Origin: JBBSEZ01 sp038239195
GTDB lineage: Bacteria > Planctomycetota > Planctomycetia > Gemmatales > Gemmataceae
Assembly: GCA_038239195.1 (NCBI GenBank)
Contig: JBBSEZ010000153.1
Coordinates: 1 to 20,615 of the forward strand
DNA length: 20,615 nt
Reading direction: 5' to 3'
In this document: positions 1 to 7,970 of the stretch, piece by piece
Layout of the letters: the number at the start of each line of letters is the position of its first letter
How positions within the stretch are numbered: the first letter of the stretch is position 1
The notes under the pieces: generated by a model
Told to the model about the DNA's origin: nothing
What the model saw: only the letters and a program-made list of their open reading frames with translations
The model's database searches: none
Made by a program: the position numbers and the translations under genes

Positions 1-1
1 G

Positions 2-3000
2 GGAGAGGGGGGCCGGGGGGGTGAGGGAGGAAGGCCGCGCCCCCTCGAAGCCTTGCAGCCGCGCGTGAGCTGGGACCGCGTCCACAATCGCTTGCAGGCC
101 TTGCCCGGGACGCAGTCGCTGGCCCTGGTCAACGGCGGGACCATCCCCGATACGGGCCAGTACGCCGCCTACTCGCGCACGGGAGTGCGCATCGGCGAGC
201 TCGACGAGGAGTTCGTGTACGAGCGGCGCGTCGGCGACGCGTTCCTGCTCGGCACCAACGCCTGGCGCCTGGAGCGCATCGAGGCCGACCGGGTCATCGT
301 CTCGCCCGCCGAGGGCGCCCCCGCCATGGTCCCCTTCTGGAAAGGGGAAGGCATCGGCCGCAGCTACGACCTCGGCCAGGCCATCGGTGCTTTCCTCCGC
401 GAATTTGCCGAGAGGCTCGACGCCCCCGACGCGCTCGACTGGCTCCAGCGCGAGATGTTCCTCGATCGGAGCGCCGCGCGCAGCCTCACCTATCACGTCC
501 AGCGCCAGGTCCTCGCCGTGGGACACCTGCCCACCGACAGGCAGCTCATCGTCGAGGCGTCGCGCGACCAGCTCGGCGACTGGCAAGTCGTGCTGCTCAG
601 CCCATTCGGGGCCCGCTTGCACCTCGGTTTGCGCCTGGCCCTCGAGGCCCGGCTGCGACAGCGCCTCGGCTACCAGCCGCAATGCCTGCACCACGACGAC
701 GGCATTCTCATCCGCCTGACCGACACCGACGAGCCGGTGCTCGACCTGTTCGCCGGCCTGGCGCCGGACGACGTCGAGGGGCTGGTACTCGGCGAACTGG
801 CCGACAGCGCGCTGTTTGCCCTTCGGTTTCGGCAGAACGCCGGCCGGGCGATGCTCCTGCCGCGCGGCCAGCCGGGCAAGCGCGCCCCGCTCTGGCTCCA
901 GCGCCTGCGCGGGCGCGACCTTTTGCAAGTGTGCCGGCGCCACCCCGACTTCCCCGTCGTCGTCGAAACGTTCCGCGAGTGCCTGCACGATCACCTCGAC
1001 CTGCCGCGACTGCGCGACCTGCTGGCCGACGTGGCCGCGGGGCACGTGAAGGTGGTCACGCGCCGGGCCGACGTCCCTTGCCCGTTCGCGGCGGGGCTGC
1101 TGTTCTCCTTCACGGCCGCGTTCATGTATCAGCAGGATCGCGTCGAGGGCGGGGGCGAGCAGGGCGCGGCGCTCGACAGGCAGTTGCTCGAGCAGTTGGT
1201 GTCGCCGCACGGGCAGGAGCATTTGCTCGACCCGCGCGCCATCTATCAGGTGGAGCGCCGGCTGCGCGGGCTGGGCCAACCGCCGCGCTCCGTCGCCGAG
1301 ATGGCGGAGTGGCTGCGGCGACTGGGCGACCTTGCGCCCGGCGAACTGGAAGGGCCGATGGCCGGCTTTCTCGAACAACTCCAGGCCGAGGGCCGGGCAG
1401 TCTTGCTGGAGCTACCCGCCCGCTCCGAGCCGAGGCGCTGGGTGGCGACGGAAGAGGCCGACGCCTACCGGCGAGCCTTCGGGCTGGAGAAGGCCGCGCC
1501 GGACGAGGCGCGCGAGGCGGGCAGCGTTATCTTTGCGCGGTTCTTGCAGACGCATGCCCTCGTGGGGCTGGCCGACGTCCTCGCCCGGTATCCGTTTGAA
1601 GAAGCGTGGGCGCGCGCGCAACTCGAGGCATGGGCGAGAATGGGCCGGGCGGTGGAGGTGCCGCGCGGCGAGGGGGGGCCGATGCAGTGGTCGGCGCCGG
1701 CCAACCTGGAGCAGGTGCAGCGCGGCAGCCTGGGGCTGTTGCGGCGGGAGGTCATCACCTGCCCGGCGCCGCAGTTCGCCGACTTCCTGCTGCGCTGGCA
1801 GGGAGCCCACCCCTCCGAGCGGGTGGGCGGGGCCGAGGGCCTGGCCGAGGCGCTGGCCTGCCTGGAGGGGTTGCCGTTGCCCGCCGAACTGTGGGAGCAG
1901 GCGGCGTTGCCGGCGCGGGTCCCCGGTTATCAGCCGCGCTGGCTGGACGAGTGGATCGCCGGCGGAGCGGGGACGTTCGTCTGCCAGGGCGAAGGGCCTC
2001 TGGTCGCGTTCCTGGGCCGCGACACGCTGCGCCGGCTTGCCCCTCCTCCGCCGGCCGCCGACGCGCCCCCGCTCGACGAGGCAGCGACGACCGTGCTGGC
2101 TTGCCTGGAGAAGCGCGGCGCATCGTTCGTGACCGACCTGGCCGCTGACACCGGGCTGTCACCGACCGTCCTCCGCCCCGCGCTGTGGGCGCTGCTGCGG
2201 CGCTCGCTGGTGACCAACGATCGCTTCGACGTGGTGCGCAAGGGCGATCCAACGGCCTGGGCCGAGCCGCCAAAGCAAGGCGGGCGCGGGCCTTCTCTGC
2301 GCGACCTGCGCCGACGCGCGGTGCAACGGCCGGAGGGGCGCTGGGCCTTGCTGCCCTGGGGCCGGCCGGAGCCGGAGGCGCTGGCGGTGGCGCAGGCGGG
2401 GCTGTTGCTCCAGCGCTACGGGGTGGTGGCTCGCGAGCTGGCCGTGCTCGATCCGTGGCTGGCGCCGTGGCGCGTGCTCTACGAGGTGCTGAGCCGGATG
2501 GAACTGGCCGGCGAGGTGCGGCGCGGCTACTTCGTCGAGGGACTTTCCGGAGCGCAATTTGCCCTTCCCGAGGCGTCGCAGGCGCTGCAAGACCTGCACC
2601 TGCCCTCGACCGCGGCGGCGCCCGTGGTGCTGCTACACAGCATGGACGCGGCGAACCTTTACGGCTCGGGGGCGCCGTTCGACGTCGCCCTGCTCGACGG
2701 GGGCACGCGGCCGTTGCTGCGGAGGCCCGGCAACTGGCTGGTGCTCAAGGGCGGCCGGCCGCTGCTGCTGGTCGAGCAGCAGGGCAAGAAGCTGACGGCG
2801 CTCCCCAGCGCCAGCCGGGAGGACGTGGTCGCGGCGGTGGCCGCGCTGCCGGGCATCTTCGACAACAGCCGCGGGCTGGCGGGGCACAAGCTGACGGTGG
2901 AGGAGTGGAACGGCGGACCAGTGACGACGAGCCCGGGCCGCGAACTGCTGGAGGCGGCGGGGTTCGTGCGCGACTATCAGGGGATGGCACTGTATGCGGC

Positions 3001-3010
3001 GTGGCGATGA
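2..3010 (+). CDS. Lhr-like ATP-dependent helicase, C-terminal part (partial at the window edge)
   Basis: Large superfamily 2 helicase of the Lhr type, a DNA-repair-associated helicase. Only the region after the two RecA domains is visible. The frame is open back to base 2 and no helicase motifs I-VI are present, so the gene starts upstream of the window. Near bases 80-360 lies the Lhr signature block with GGTIPDTGQY, GELDEEFVYE and PFWKGEG. The DEAD/H-associated domain follows at about bases 480-720 (TYHVQRQVLAVGHLPTDRQL). The rest matches the long Lhr C-terminal region, including a winged-helix-like segment near 2080-2240 and LLPWGRPEPEALAVAQAGLL near 2350-2410. The TTG at 53 is an internal codon, not a convincing start. 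The TGA at 3008-3010 is followed about 150 bases later by a tRNA. The family assignment rests on recognised motifs and is firm. I see no frameshift in the visible part. Confidence 0.88.
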   Translation, partial: GEGGRGGEGGRPRPLEALQPRVSWDRVHNRLQALPGTQSLALVNGGTIPDTGQYAAYSRTGVRIGELDEEFVYERRVGDAFLLGTNAWRLERIEADRVIVSPAEGAPAMVPFWKGEGIGRSYDLGQAIGAFLREFAERLDAPDALDWLQREMFLDRSAARSLTYHVQRQVLAVGHLPTDRQLIVEASRDQLGDWQVVLLSPFGARLHLGLRLALEARLRQRLGYQPQCLHHDDGILIRLTDTDEPVLDLFAGLAPDDVEGLVLGELADSALFALRFRQNAGRAMLLPRGQPGKRAPLWLQRLRGRDLLQVCRRHPDFPVVVETFRECLHDHLDLPRLRDLLADVAAGHVKVVTRRADVPCPFAAGLLFSFTAAFMYQQDRVEGGGEQGAALDRQLLEQLVSPHGQEHLLDPRAIYQVERRLRGLGQPPRSVAEMAEWLRRLGDLAPGELEGPMAGFLEQLQAEGRAVLLELPARSEPRRWVATEEADAYRRAFGLEKAAPDEAREAGSVIFARFLQTHALVGLADVLARYPFEEAWARAQLEAWARMGRAVEVPRGEGGPMQWSAPANLEQVQRGSLGLLRREVITCPAPQFADFLLRWQGAHPSERVGGAEGLAEALACLEGLPLPAELWEQAALPARVPGYQPRWLDEWIAGGAGTFVCQGEGPLVAFLGRDTLRRLAPPPPAADAPPLDEAATTVLACLEKRGASFVTDLAADTGLSPTVLRPALWALLRRSLVTNDRFDVVRKGDPTAWAEPPKQGGRGPSLRDLRRRAVQRPEGRWALLPWGRPEPEALAVAQAGLLLQRYGVVARELAVLDPWLAPWRVLYEVLSRMELAGEVRRGYFVEGLSGAQFALPEASQALQDLHLPSTAAAPVVLLHSMDAANLYGSGAPFDVALLDGGTRPLLRRPGNWLVLKGGRPLLLVEQQGKKLTALPSASREDVVAAVAALPGIFDNSRGLAGHKLTVEEWNGGPVTTSPGRELLEAAGFVRDYQGMALYAAWR

Positions 3011-3047
3011 TGGGCCGGCCTGCGAGGAGCTCTTCGCACGCGCGACC

Positions 3048-3075
3048 TTGCTTGTGCTGGTCGATGCGGTAGACT
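3048..3075 (+). promoter_or_regulatory. Weak candidate sigma-70 promoter for the tRNA
   Basis: TTGCTT (3048-3053), a 16-base spacer, then TAGACT (3070-3075). It matches consensus at only 3 and 4 of 6 positions. It would give a leader of about 80 bases before the tRNA, to be removed by RNase P. It lies in the only intergenic stretch between the helicase gene and the tRNA, which is the main argument for it. Confidence 0.25.
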
Positions 3076-3160
3076 GATTGATGTCGCAGCGCTTCAGGTG
3101 TTGGGCGCAAGAACAGGTTTCGACCTCGTGAAGTCAACAGGAGGCTGGACAGAGACTTAC

Positions 3161-3233
3161 GCGCCCGTAGCTCAGGGGATAGAGCATCGGTTTCCTAAAC
3201 CGAGGGTCGCAGGTTCAAATCCTGCCGGGCGTA
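3161..3233 (+). tRNA. tRNA-Arg (anticodon CCT)
   Basis: A complete 73-base cloverleaf can be folded by eye. The acceptor stem is GCGCCCG (3161-3167) with CGGGCGT (3226-3232), including one terminal G-U pair, and the discriminator is A3233. The D stem is GCTC (3170-3173) with GAGC (3182-3185). The anticodon stem is TCGGT/ACCGA (3187-3191/3199-3203) around the loop TTCCTAA, which puts CCT at positions 34-36. The T stem is GCAGG/CCTGC around TTCAAAT. A20 in the D loop and the A/G discriminator class fit arginine identity. CCA is not encoded (CTG follows), so it must be added after transcription. It would read AGG codons, which are rare in this GC-rich genome. Confidence 0.96.
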
Positions 3234-3244
3234 CTGACGGAAGC

Positions 3245-3280
3245 GGAAGGGCCGCAACCACTTGCGGCCCTTCCTCGTTT
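3245..3280 (+). terminator. Rho-independent terminator of tRNA-Arg
   Basis: A perfect 13-base-pair stem GGAAGGGCCGCAA (3245-3257) pairs with TTGCGGCCCTTCC (3262-3274) across the four-base loop CCAC. It is followed by TCGTTT. It lies 12 bases after the tRNA 3' end and is clearly its terminator. Confidence 0.85.
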
Positions 3281-3334
3281 CCGGGCCCCCTATTGGAGTT
3301 TCGCCCTGTGCCGGGCAACCGTGCCGGCCAGGGC

Positions 3335-3889
3335 TCACCCCGGCCAGATGCTCCCCACCAGCGCCACCTGAAAGCGGAGGGCCTCGACTTCGTGTCCGTC
3401 CGCGGCTGCACGGCGGGCGAAATCGGCCGCGTGAATCGCGCAGATCGCCGTCTCGTCGGCCGCGTGTTCGTCGTCTCCCTCCTCCGGGGCGAGCCCGACG
3501 GCCCCCCGGCCCACCTGGGCCGCCCAGTACGCCGCCTCGACGACCTGGAACGCGGCCCAGGCCGCGGCCGCGGGACCGAACGCCTCGGTGATGGGGCTGC
3601 CGGCCACCGCTTCGGCCGCCTGCTTCGCGAGCTCGGACGCCTCGTCCAGGGGCGGCCCTTGTTGCCCGTCGCTCCAGTCCTGGGCGGCCTGGACGGCCTG
3701 CCGGAGCGCGGCGTCGGGGACCATCTCCCAGGGGGTCGAGCCGGGCCCCGTGGGCGTCTCGCGCAGACACCGCAGGCTGAAGCAAACCCAGGCGCGGGCC
3801 TCCTCGGCGGTTCGGGAAGGGAGACCGCGGAAGGCGCCCCCTAATTGCGCCACCAGTGCGCACGCCTGTAGGCTCCTCGGTCGCCTCAC
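3335..3889 (-). CDS. Hypothetical alanine-rich helical protein
   Basis: I do not recognise this gene. The frame ends at TGA 3335. The part from about 3850 down to 3335 has the codon pattern expected of a coding frame here (strong G/C at third positions) and encodes a plausibly helical, Ala/Glu-rich protein. Visible stretches are AEEARAWVCFSLRCLRE, PDAALRQAVQAAQDWSDGQQG and AAAAWAAFQVVEAAYWAAQ. Its style recalls large families of short helical proteins in Gemmata-type genomes, but I cannot name the family. I chose GTG at 3889 because GAGG precedes it about 6 bases upstream. GTG at 3853 is an alternative. The frame stays open to 4156, but that extra part is Pro/Arg/Ser-rich and looks non-coding. 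There is no signal peptide or membrane segment. It could be the remnant of a longer gene. It faces the tRNA terminator, ending 55 bases beyond it. Confidence 0.45.
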   Translation of the reverse strand: MRRPRSLQACALVAQLGGAFRGLPSRTAEEARAWVCFSLRCLRETPTGPGSTPWEMVPDAALRQAVQAAQDWSDGQQGPPLDEASELAKQAAEAVAGSPITEAFGPAAAAWAAFQVVEAAYWAAQVGRGAVGLAPEEGDDEHAADETAICAIHAADFARRAAADGHEVEALRFQVALVGSIWPG

Positions 3890-4289
3890 GTGGACCTCGT
3901 GGGTTGAAGTCTTCCCGTTGCCCCGCCTTCGCGTCGGCCACCTCGGTCGGGGAAAGGCGTTCCGCTCTCCGCAAGAAGCCGGCGGCGTCTGGAACGGGTA
4001 GCGGCAGGTCGGACGGGAGGGCCCTGCACAAGAAGAGAGACGCCCACGAAGGCCAACCTGGGCCCTCGCCGGTTGTGCGAGTCGGCAGGAGGGGGCACGT
4101 CGTCCGCCCGTCGGGGACGGTTGCGATTGTTCTACGGCCGGGGGAGACAAATGCAAGCGGTCCCCCTCCGCGTCCCGGCGCCGTTCGCCTTTTCATGGCG
4201 GGCCACAATTTCTGGGCCCTCCCCCTGGCGAGCCGCCCCTTTGTGACCTAGAGTTGGCGGCTGGTTTCTTCCCTGGGGTAGGAGTTTTC
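3890..4289. other. Intergenic stretch without a recognisable gene
   Basis: These 400 bases lie between the - strand hypothetical gene and the + strand response regulator, so both promoters should be here. Translations in all frames are Pro/Arg/Gly-rich with no family I recognise. AT-richer patches occur around 4120-4155 and 4190-4260, but no pair of -35/-10 boxes stands out. It could hold the decayed 5' part of the 3335-3889 gene. Confidence 0.5.
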
Positions 4290-4712
4290 ATGGCGCGGGC
4301 CCTGATCATCGAAGACGAGCAAGTTCGTGCCGTGCTCCGGGTGGCCCTGGAGACGGGCGGGCACCAGGTCGCCGAGGCCGGGGACGGCTCCGAGGCGATC
4401 GGCGCCTTGCGGCGTGCGCCCTGCGACCTGTTGTTCTGCGACCTGTTCATGCCGGGCAAGGAGGGCCTGGAAACGATCCAGGAGTTGCGACGCGAGCTCC
4501 CGGCCGTGCCAATCCTCGCCCTGAGCGGGAGCGGGTTTCGAGGCACACTGAACGTGCTTCGCCTCGCGGGCCACCTCGGGGCCGCGAAACTGCTCGCGAA
4601 GCCTTTCGGCAGGGCGGTGGCGCTGGCCGCGGTGGAGGAGGCCCTGGGCGCCAACGCCCGGGTGAAACCGCCGTCGACGGTAGAAATCGCGCCTCTCCGG
4701 GCCTACAAATGA
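4290..4712 (+). CDS. Stand-alone response regulator (CheY-like receiver)
   Basis: A single-domain receiver of 140 residues with no output domain. It would accept a phosphoryl group from a histidine kinase and signal by protein contact. The acidic pair is in LIIEDE (residues 5-10), the phospho-acceptor is Asp51 in FCDLFMPG, the conserved Ser is 79 in ALSGSG, and the conserved Lys is 104 in LLAKPFG. The start at ATG 4290 is set by GGAG at 4281-4284 and by the conserved beta-1 strand beginning at residue 3. The frame is open upstream to 4254 without added domain sequence. The next gene, also a receiver protein, starts 64 bases downstream in the same direction, so the two are probably co-transcribed and may belong to one phosphorelay. 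If so, the loss of the neighbouring kinase (4777-6014) would leave this receiver orphaned. Confidence 0.9.
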   Translation: MARALIIEDEQVRAVLRVALETGGHQVAEAGDGSEAIGALRRAPCDLLFCDLFMPGKEGLETIQELRRELPAVPILALSGSGFRGTLNVLRLAGHLGAAKLLAKPFGRAVALAAVEEALGANARVKPPSTVEIAPLRAYK

Positions 4713-4776
4713 ACGGCCCGGCTCAACCTCTCCGCTGACTACCTGTGGCTTGCCCGAGGCCAAGGAGGAGGACCGC

Positions 4777-6014
4777 ATGAGCCGGATACTCGTCGTGGAG
4801 GACAGTCGAACCCAGGCCCAGGCGCTCCGGGACGTCCTGGAGGCGGAGGGCTCGCCGTCGCGGTCGCCACGGACGCCGAGCAAGCACTCGAGCTTTTCGA
4901 CAGGTCGGGCTTCGATCTGGTCATCTCCGACGTCGTCATGCCGGGCCTGTCCGGCTACGAGCTGTGCCGGAAGCTCAAAGACCACCCCACCCGGGGGCAC
5001 GTCCCGGTCATTCTGCTGACGTCGCTGACCGACCCGTCGGACGTCCTCCAGGGCCTCGAATGCGGGGCCGACAACTTCCTCACCAAGCCCTACGAGGCCG
5101 AGGCCCTCCTCGGCCGCGTCCGCTACATCTTCGCCCACAAGGCCCGGCGGGCCGAGGGGAAGTTCAAGTTCGGCGTCGAGGCGTCGTTCCTGGGCAAGAC
5201 GTTCACCATCACGTCCGAGAAGGAGCAGATCCTCGATCTGCTGATCTCCACCTGCGAGGACGTCGTCCGCACCACCCGCGACCTGCGCGCCAGCCAGGCC
5301 GAACTGGCGGTTGCCAAGTTCGAGGTGGAGCGCCACAACGCGCAGTTCCTGCGAGCGCGCGAGGAACTGGAGCAGCGCGTCCGCGAGCGGACGGCGGACC
5401 TGGCCCAGGCGAACGCCGCGCTGCGGCAAGAGGTCGCCGAGCGCAAGCAGGCGCAAGCGGCCCTCGACGCGCAGCACGAGCTCCTCCTGGCCGTGCTGGA
5501 AAACGTCCAGGATGGGATTGTTGCCTGCGATGCCCGCGGGGCGCTGACCGTGTTCAACCGCGCCGCCCGCGAGGCCCACGGGCAGGCCGAACGGCCCCTG
5601 CCGGGCGAGGAGTGGGCCCGGCACTGCGACCTTTATCGTCCCGACGGCAAGACGCCCCTTCCGACGGAGGAAGCCCCCCTCGTCCGCGCCCTGCGCGGCG
5701 AGGTGGTCCGCGACGTGGAGATGGTCCTCGCCCACCCGGCGGGCAAGCCCCGCACCGTGTGGGCGAGCGGGCGGGCGATCCTCGGCCCCCTCGGAGAGCC
5801 GGCCAGCGCCGTGGTGGTGATGCACGACGTCACCGAGCGCCAGCGCCTGGAACAGCAACTGCGGCAGTCGCAGAAGATGGAGGCGGTGGGCCAACTCGCC
5901 GGGGGCGTGGCCCACGACTTCAACAACATGCTGACCGGCAAGGTGCGCGAGGTGCTGGATTACGAGGGCGCTTGCTGCCGGCCGGCCCTCGCCATCCCGG
6001 GGCTCGTTCCGTGA
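4777..6014 (+). pseudogene. Hybrid receiver-PAS-histidine kinase gene, frameshifted and truncated
   Basis: The start is ATG 4777 after a strong AAGGAGGAG (4762-4770). MSRILVVEDSRTQAQALRDV begins a receiver in one frame. At about 4851 the homology moves to the -1 frame (LAVAVATDAEQALELF), as expected if one C were missing from GGCCTC. Corrected, the protein has about 412 residues. The order is a receiver with Asp52 in VISDVVMPG and Lys in LTKPYEA, a long coiled coil (about residues 150-235), a PAS domain (about 235-350), and the start of a HisKA domain with His380 in GGVAHDFNNML. The coding sequence then turns into an unrelated tail of about 25 residues ending at TGA 6014. The second dimerisation helix and the whole ATP-binding domain (N, G1, G2 boxes) are absent, also from the 200 bases downstream in any frame. 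It cannot autophosphorylate as it stands. The frameshift could be a sequencing error; the truncation is less likely to be one. Confidence 0.8.
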
Positions 6015-6219
6015 GCGGGCACGCCTATCGCACAGCGTGCGGCCGGTTGGCTTCGGGCTTGCGAACAGGTCCGTTCGCGCCGGTCCTGTGGCGCAAGCCG
6101 GGCTCGAGGCTCCAACGGGCCATCTCGCCTTCGCCTTGGGATGGACGGACGACGGCGAATTGGCCGAATGGGACGATGGCCGGGCGCTCCGCTCGAATTG
6201 CTCGCGCAGGAGGTGTGCA

Positions 6220-6669
6220 ATGTTCCACAAACTCGCCCTCGGCGCGTTGGTCGCGCTCGAGATCGGGGCAGCCACGATCGCCGCCCAGTTCGTGCGCTCC
6301 GCCCTCGCTGCCGATCCTCTCTTGCCGGCAAGGTGCGAAGCGCTCCAGACGAGCGCCCCCCTCGGGACCGTTCGCCTCGCCGATCCGTTCGCGTCGGCGT
6401 TCGCGTTGAACGGCGATGATACCTGGGTCGGCCTGCCGAACGCGACGGGCGGGCCGAGCTTCTTCTGCTACAGCCTCGAGCCGTCGATCGCTTACGTTTC
6501 GGGCGCCTGGGCGTTTGACCCGCGCGTTCCGGCGGTCAACCTCTACGGGCCGGACGGGGCCCCGCTCGCCACGCTCCACGGGCTGAGGCCCTCGGTCCGC
6601 GCCGCGCAGGGTGGGGCCGTCAGCGGCTGCCATTGTGGGCCGGCGCCGGACTGGTCGTTCCTTCCCTGA
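6220..6669 (+). CDS. Small exported protein of unknown function
   Basis: A 149-residue protein I cannot assign to a family. The start at ATG 6220 is firm because a perfect AGGAGGT lies at 6208-6214. Residues 1-31 form a signal-peptide-like segment: a Lys near the N-terminus, a hydrophobic core LALGALVALEIGAATIAA, and SALAAD as a likely cleavage site. The mature part has four cysteines (39, 83, 137, 139), the last two as CHC near the end. It is rich in Pro/Gly/Ala, with a patch LNGDDTWVGLP that looks like beta structure. There are no recognisable catalytic motifs. It is preceded by 205 bases of non-coding sequence after the broken kinase gene and ends 42 bases before the convergent hydrolase gene. 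A periplasmic or surface location is inferred from the signal peptide only. Confidence 0.6.
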   Translation: MFHKLALGALVALEIGAATIAAQFVRSALAADPLLPARCEALQTSAPLGTVRLADPFASAFALNGDDTWVGLPNATGGPSFFCYSLEPSIAYVSGAWAFDPRVPAVNLYGPDGAPLATLHGLRPSVRAAQGGAVSGCHCGPAPDWSFLP

Positions 6670-6680
6670 GCGGCGCGGCG

Positions 6681-6699
6681 CGCCGAGCGGAGCTCGGCG
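6681..6699. terminator. Hairpin between convergent genes
   Basis: CGCCGAGC (6681-6688) and GCTCGGCG (6692-6699) form a perfect 8-base-pair stem with a three-base loop, exactly in the 42-base gap between convergent stop codons. There is no T-run on either side, so action as a two-way terminator is suggested by position only. Confidence 0.4.
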
Positions 6700-6711
6700 G
6701 CTAAAATCGGC

Positions 6712-7959
6712 TCAGTCCTTTTCCAGCAACTTTTTCAGGGCCGGCAGGCGCTTCGTCGCCTCCTTGCCCGCCGCGCTGTCGGGGCTGTCGGCGCGAATCT
6801 TCTCCCACAGTTCGATCGCCGCGCGCAGCATGTCGGGCCGCATTTTCGCATACGTCGGCGGCAGCGTGCCCGAGGCGTAGGCGTCGAGCGCCCGCGCCCG
6901 CGCCGCCAGGAAGCGCCGCTGCTCCGCGAGGTCGTCGGCCTCCCACGGCTTCGCGGGCTTCTCCTCGTACTCCAGAAGAAGTGCCCGCGCTTGCTTCCCC
7001 GCCGCGGTGTCGGGCCAGCGGTTCATCGCGCCCTGCGCCTGCATCAGCCCCGCGTAGGCCTCGCGCCCGGCGAGTTTCTTGCGGCCCTCGGCCAGCAGCG
7101 CCAACGCCAGCGCCTCGCGGTCCGGGGCCGTCCCGCCCTCGATGCGGCTGGCCGGCCATTTCTTCGCCAGTTCCCGGCGCTTCGGCGCGCCCTCGTCCAG
7201 CCAGGTCAGCGCCTCGCCCAGCACTTTCTCCCCAGGGATGGCATGGCCCAGGCCAGGCTGCACCCAGACGCGGGCGCGCACGCCCATGCCTTTGAGCATC
7301 GGGCCGCGGAAACGCGCCACCTCGCCGAGGTTGAAGTCGGTGGTCCCCGTCAGGAGCGCCACGCTCAGCCGGTCGATGGCGCGATGCCGCAGCCAGGGCT
7401 CCTCGCGCAGGTCGCCGCTGGCGCCGATGGGCATGACGCCGCCAACGAGCTCCGGCAGGGCAAAGGCGATGGCGCAGGCGATTCGCCCGCCTCCGGAGAA
7501 GCCGGCCAGGTAGGTGCGGTCCGGGTCGGTCGGGTAGTTGCGGCGCACGTCGTCGAGCACGTCGAGGACGATTCGCACGCGCTTCTTCGGCGGGCAATCG
7601 TTGCCCGCGCCGCGCGGGGCGGCGAACAGGAAGCCTCGCGCCTTGCAGAGCTTGCCCAGTTGCTTCCAGCCCGCCGGGCCCGGGCTCGCCGAGACGAAGA
7701 CGATGACCGGCAGCGCCTTCTTGCGGTCCTTGCGCGCCGGGACGTAAAGCTCGTATTCCTGTTTGGTCGAGTCGTATTCTCCCAGCCACGCCGCCGGCGG
7801 GGTGGCCCGACTCGGCGAGCCCAGGGCGAACGTCCAGTCGAGGCGCGTCGGCGCCCCCACCTTGACGCGCTCGTGGTGGCCGGGGCCCGGCGCGGCGGCA
7901 CTCGCTGCCAGGGCCAGGAGCAGCGCGAGTGGCGCTGCCAGCCAGTGTCGGCATTTCAT
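6712..7959 (-). CDS. Secreted alpha/beta hydrolase (esterase/PHB-depolymerase-like) with a helical C-terminal extension
   Basis: A 415-residue exported serine hydrolase. Residues 1-23 are a clear signal peptide (MKCRHWLAAPLALLLALAAS). The hydrolase core spans about residues 50-260: the early strand LPVIVFVSAS, the nucleophile elbow AGFSGGG with Ser155, Asp208 in TGTTDFN as the likely acid, and His239 in GLGHAIPG. The core resembles the poly-hydroxybutyrate depolymerase/feruloyl esterase group, but the substrate cannot be told. After it come about 150 mostly helical residues with two similar units, WPDTAAGKQA and SPDSAAGKEA, suggestive of tetratricopeptide-like repeats. I chose ATG 7959 because GAGGA lies about 8 bases upstream. 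ATG 7974 would add MRTTP and overlaps the stop of the upstream molybdoenzyme gene as ATGA. Either way the two genes are transcribed and probably translated together. Confidence 0.8.
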   Translation of the reverse strand: MKCRHWLAAPLALLLALAASAAAPGPGHHERVKVGAPTRLDWTFALGSPSRATPPAAWLGEYDSTKQEYELYVPARKDRKKALPVIVFVSASPGPAGWKQLGKLCKARGFLFAAPRGAGNDCPPKKRVRIVLDVLDDVRRNYPTDPDRTYLAGFSGGGRIACAIAFALPELVGGVMPIGASGDLREEPWLRHRAIDRLSVALLTGTTDFNLGEVARFRGPMLKGMGVRARVWVQPGLGHAIPGEKVLGEALTWLDEGAPKRRELAKKWPASRIEGGTAPDREALALALLAEGRKKLAGREAYAGLMQAQGAMNRWPDTAAGKQARALLLEYEEKPAKPWEADDLAEQRRFLAARARALDAYASGTLPPTYAKMRPDMLRAAIELWEKIRADSPDSAAGKEATKRLPALKKLLEKD

Positions 7960-7970
7960 CGGTGTCGTCC

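Noticed and set aside
53..55. TTG as the start of the helicase gene
   Set aside because: The frame is open to the window edge, and Lhr proteins have about 500 residues with two RecA domains before this point, so the gene is simply cut by the window.
3098..3844. Open frame spanning the tRNA on the + strand
   Set aside because: It reads through the tRNA and its terminator and then runs antisense to the 3335-3889 frame; there is no ribosome site or domain.
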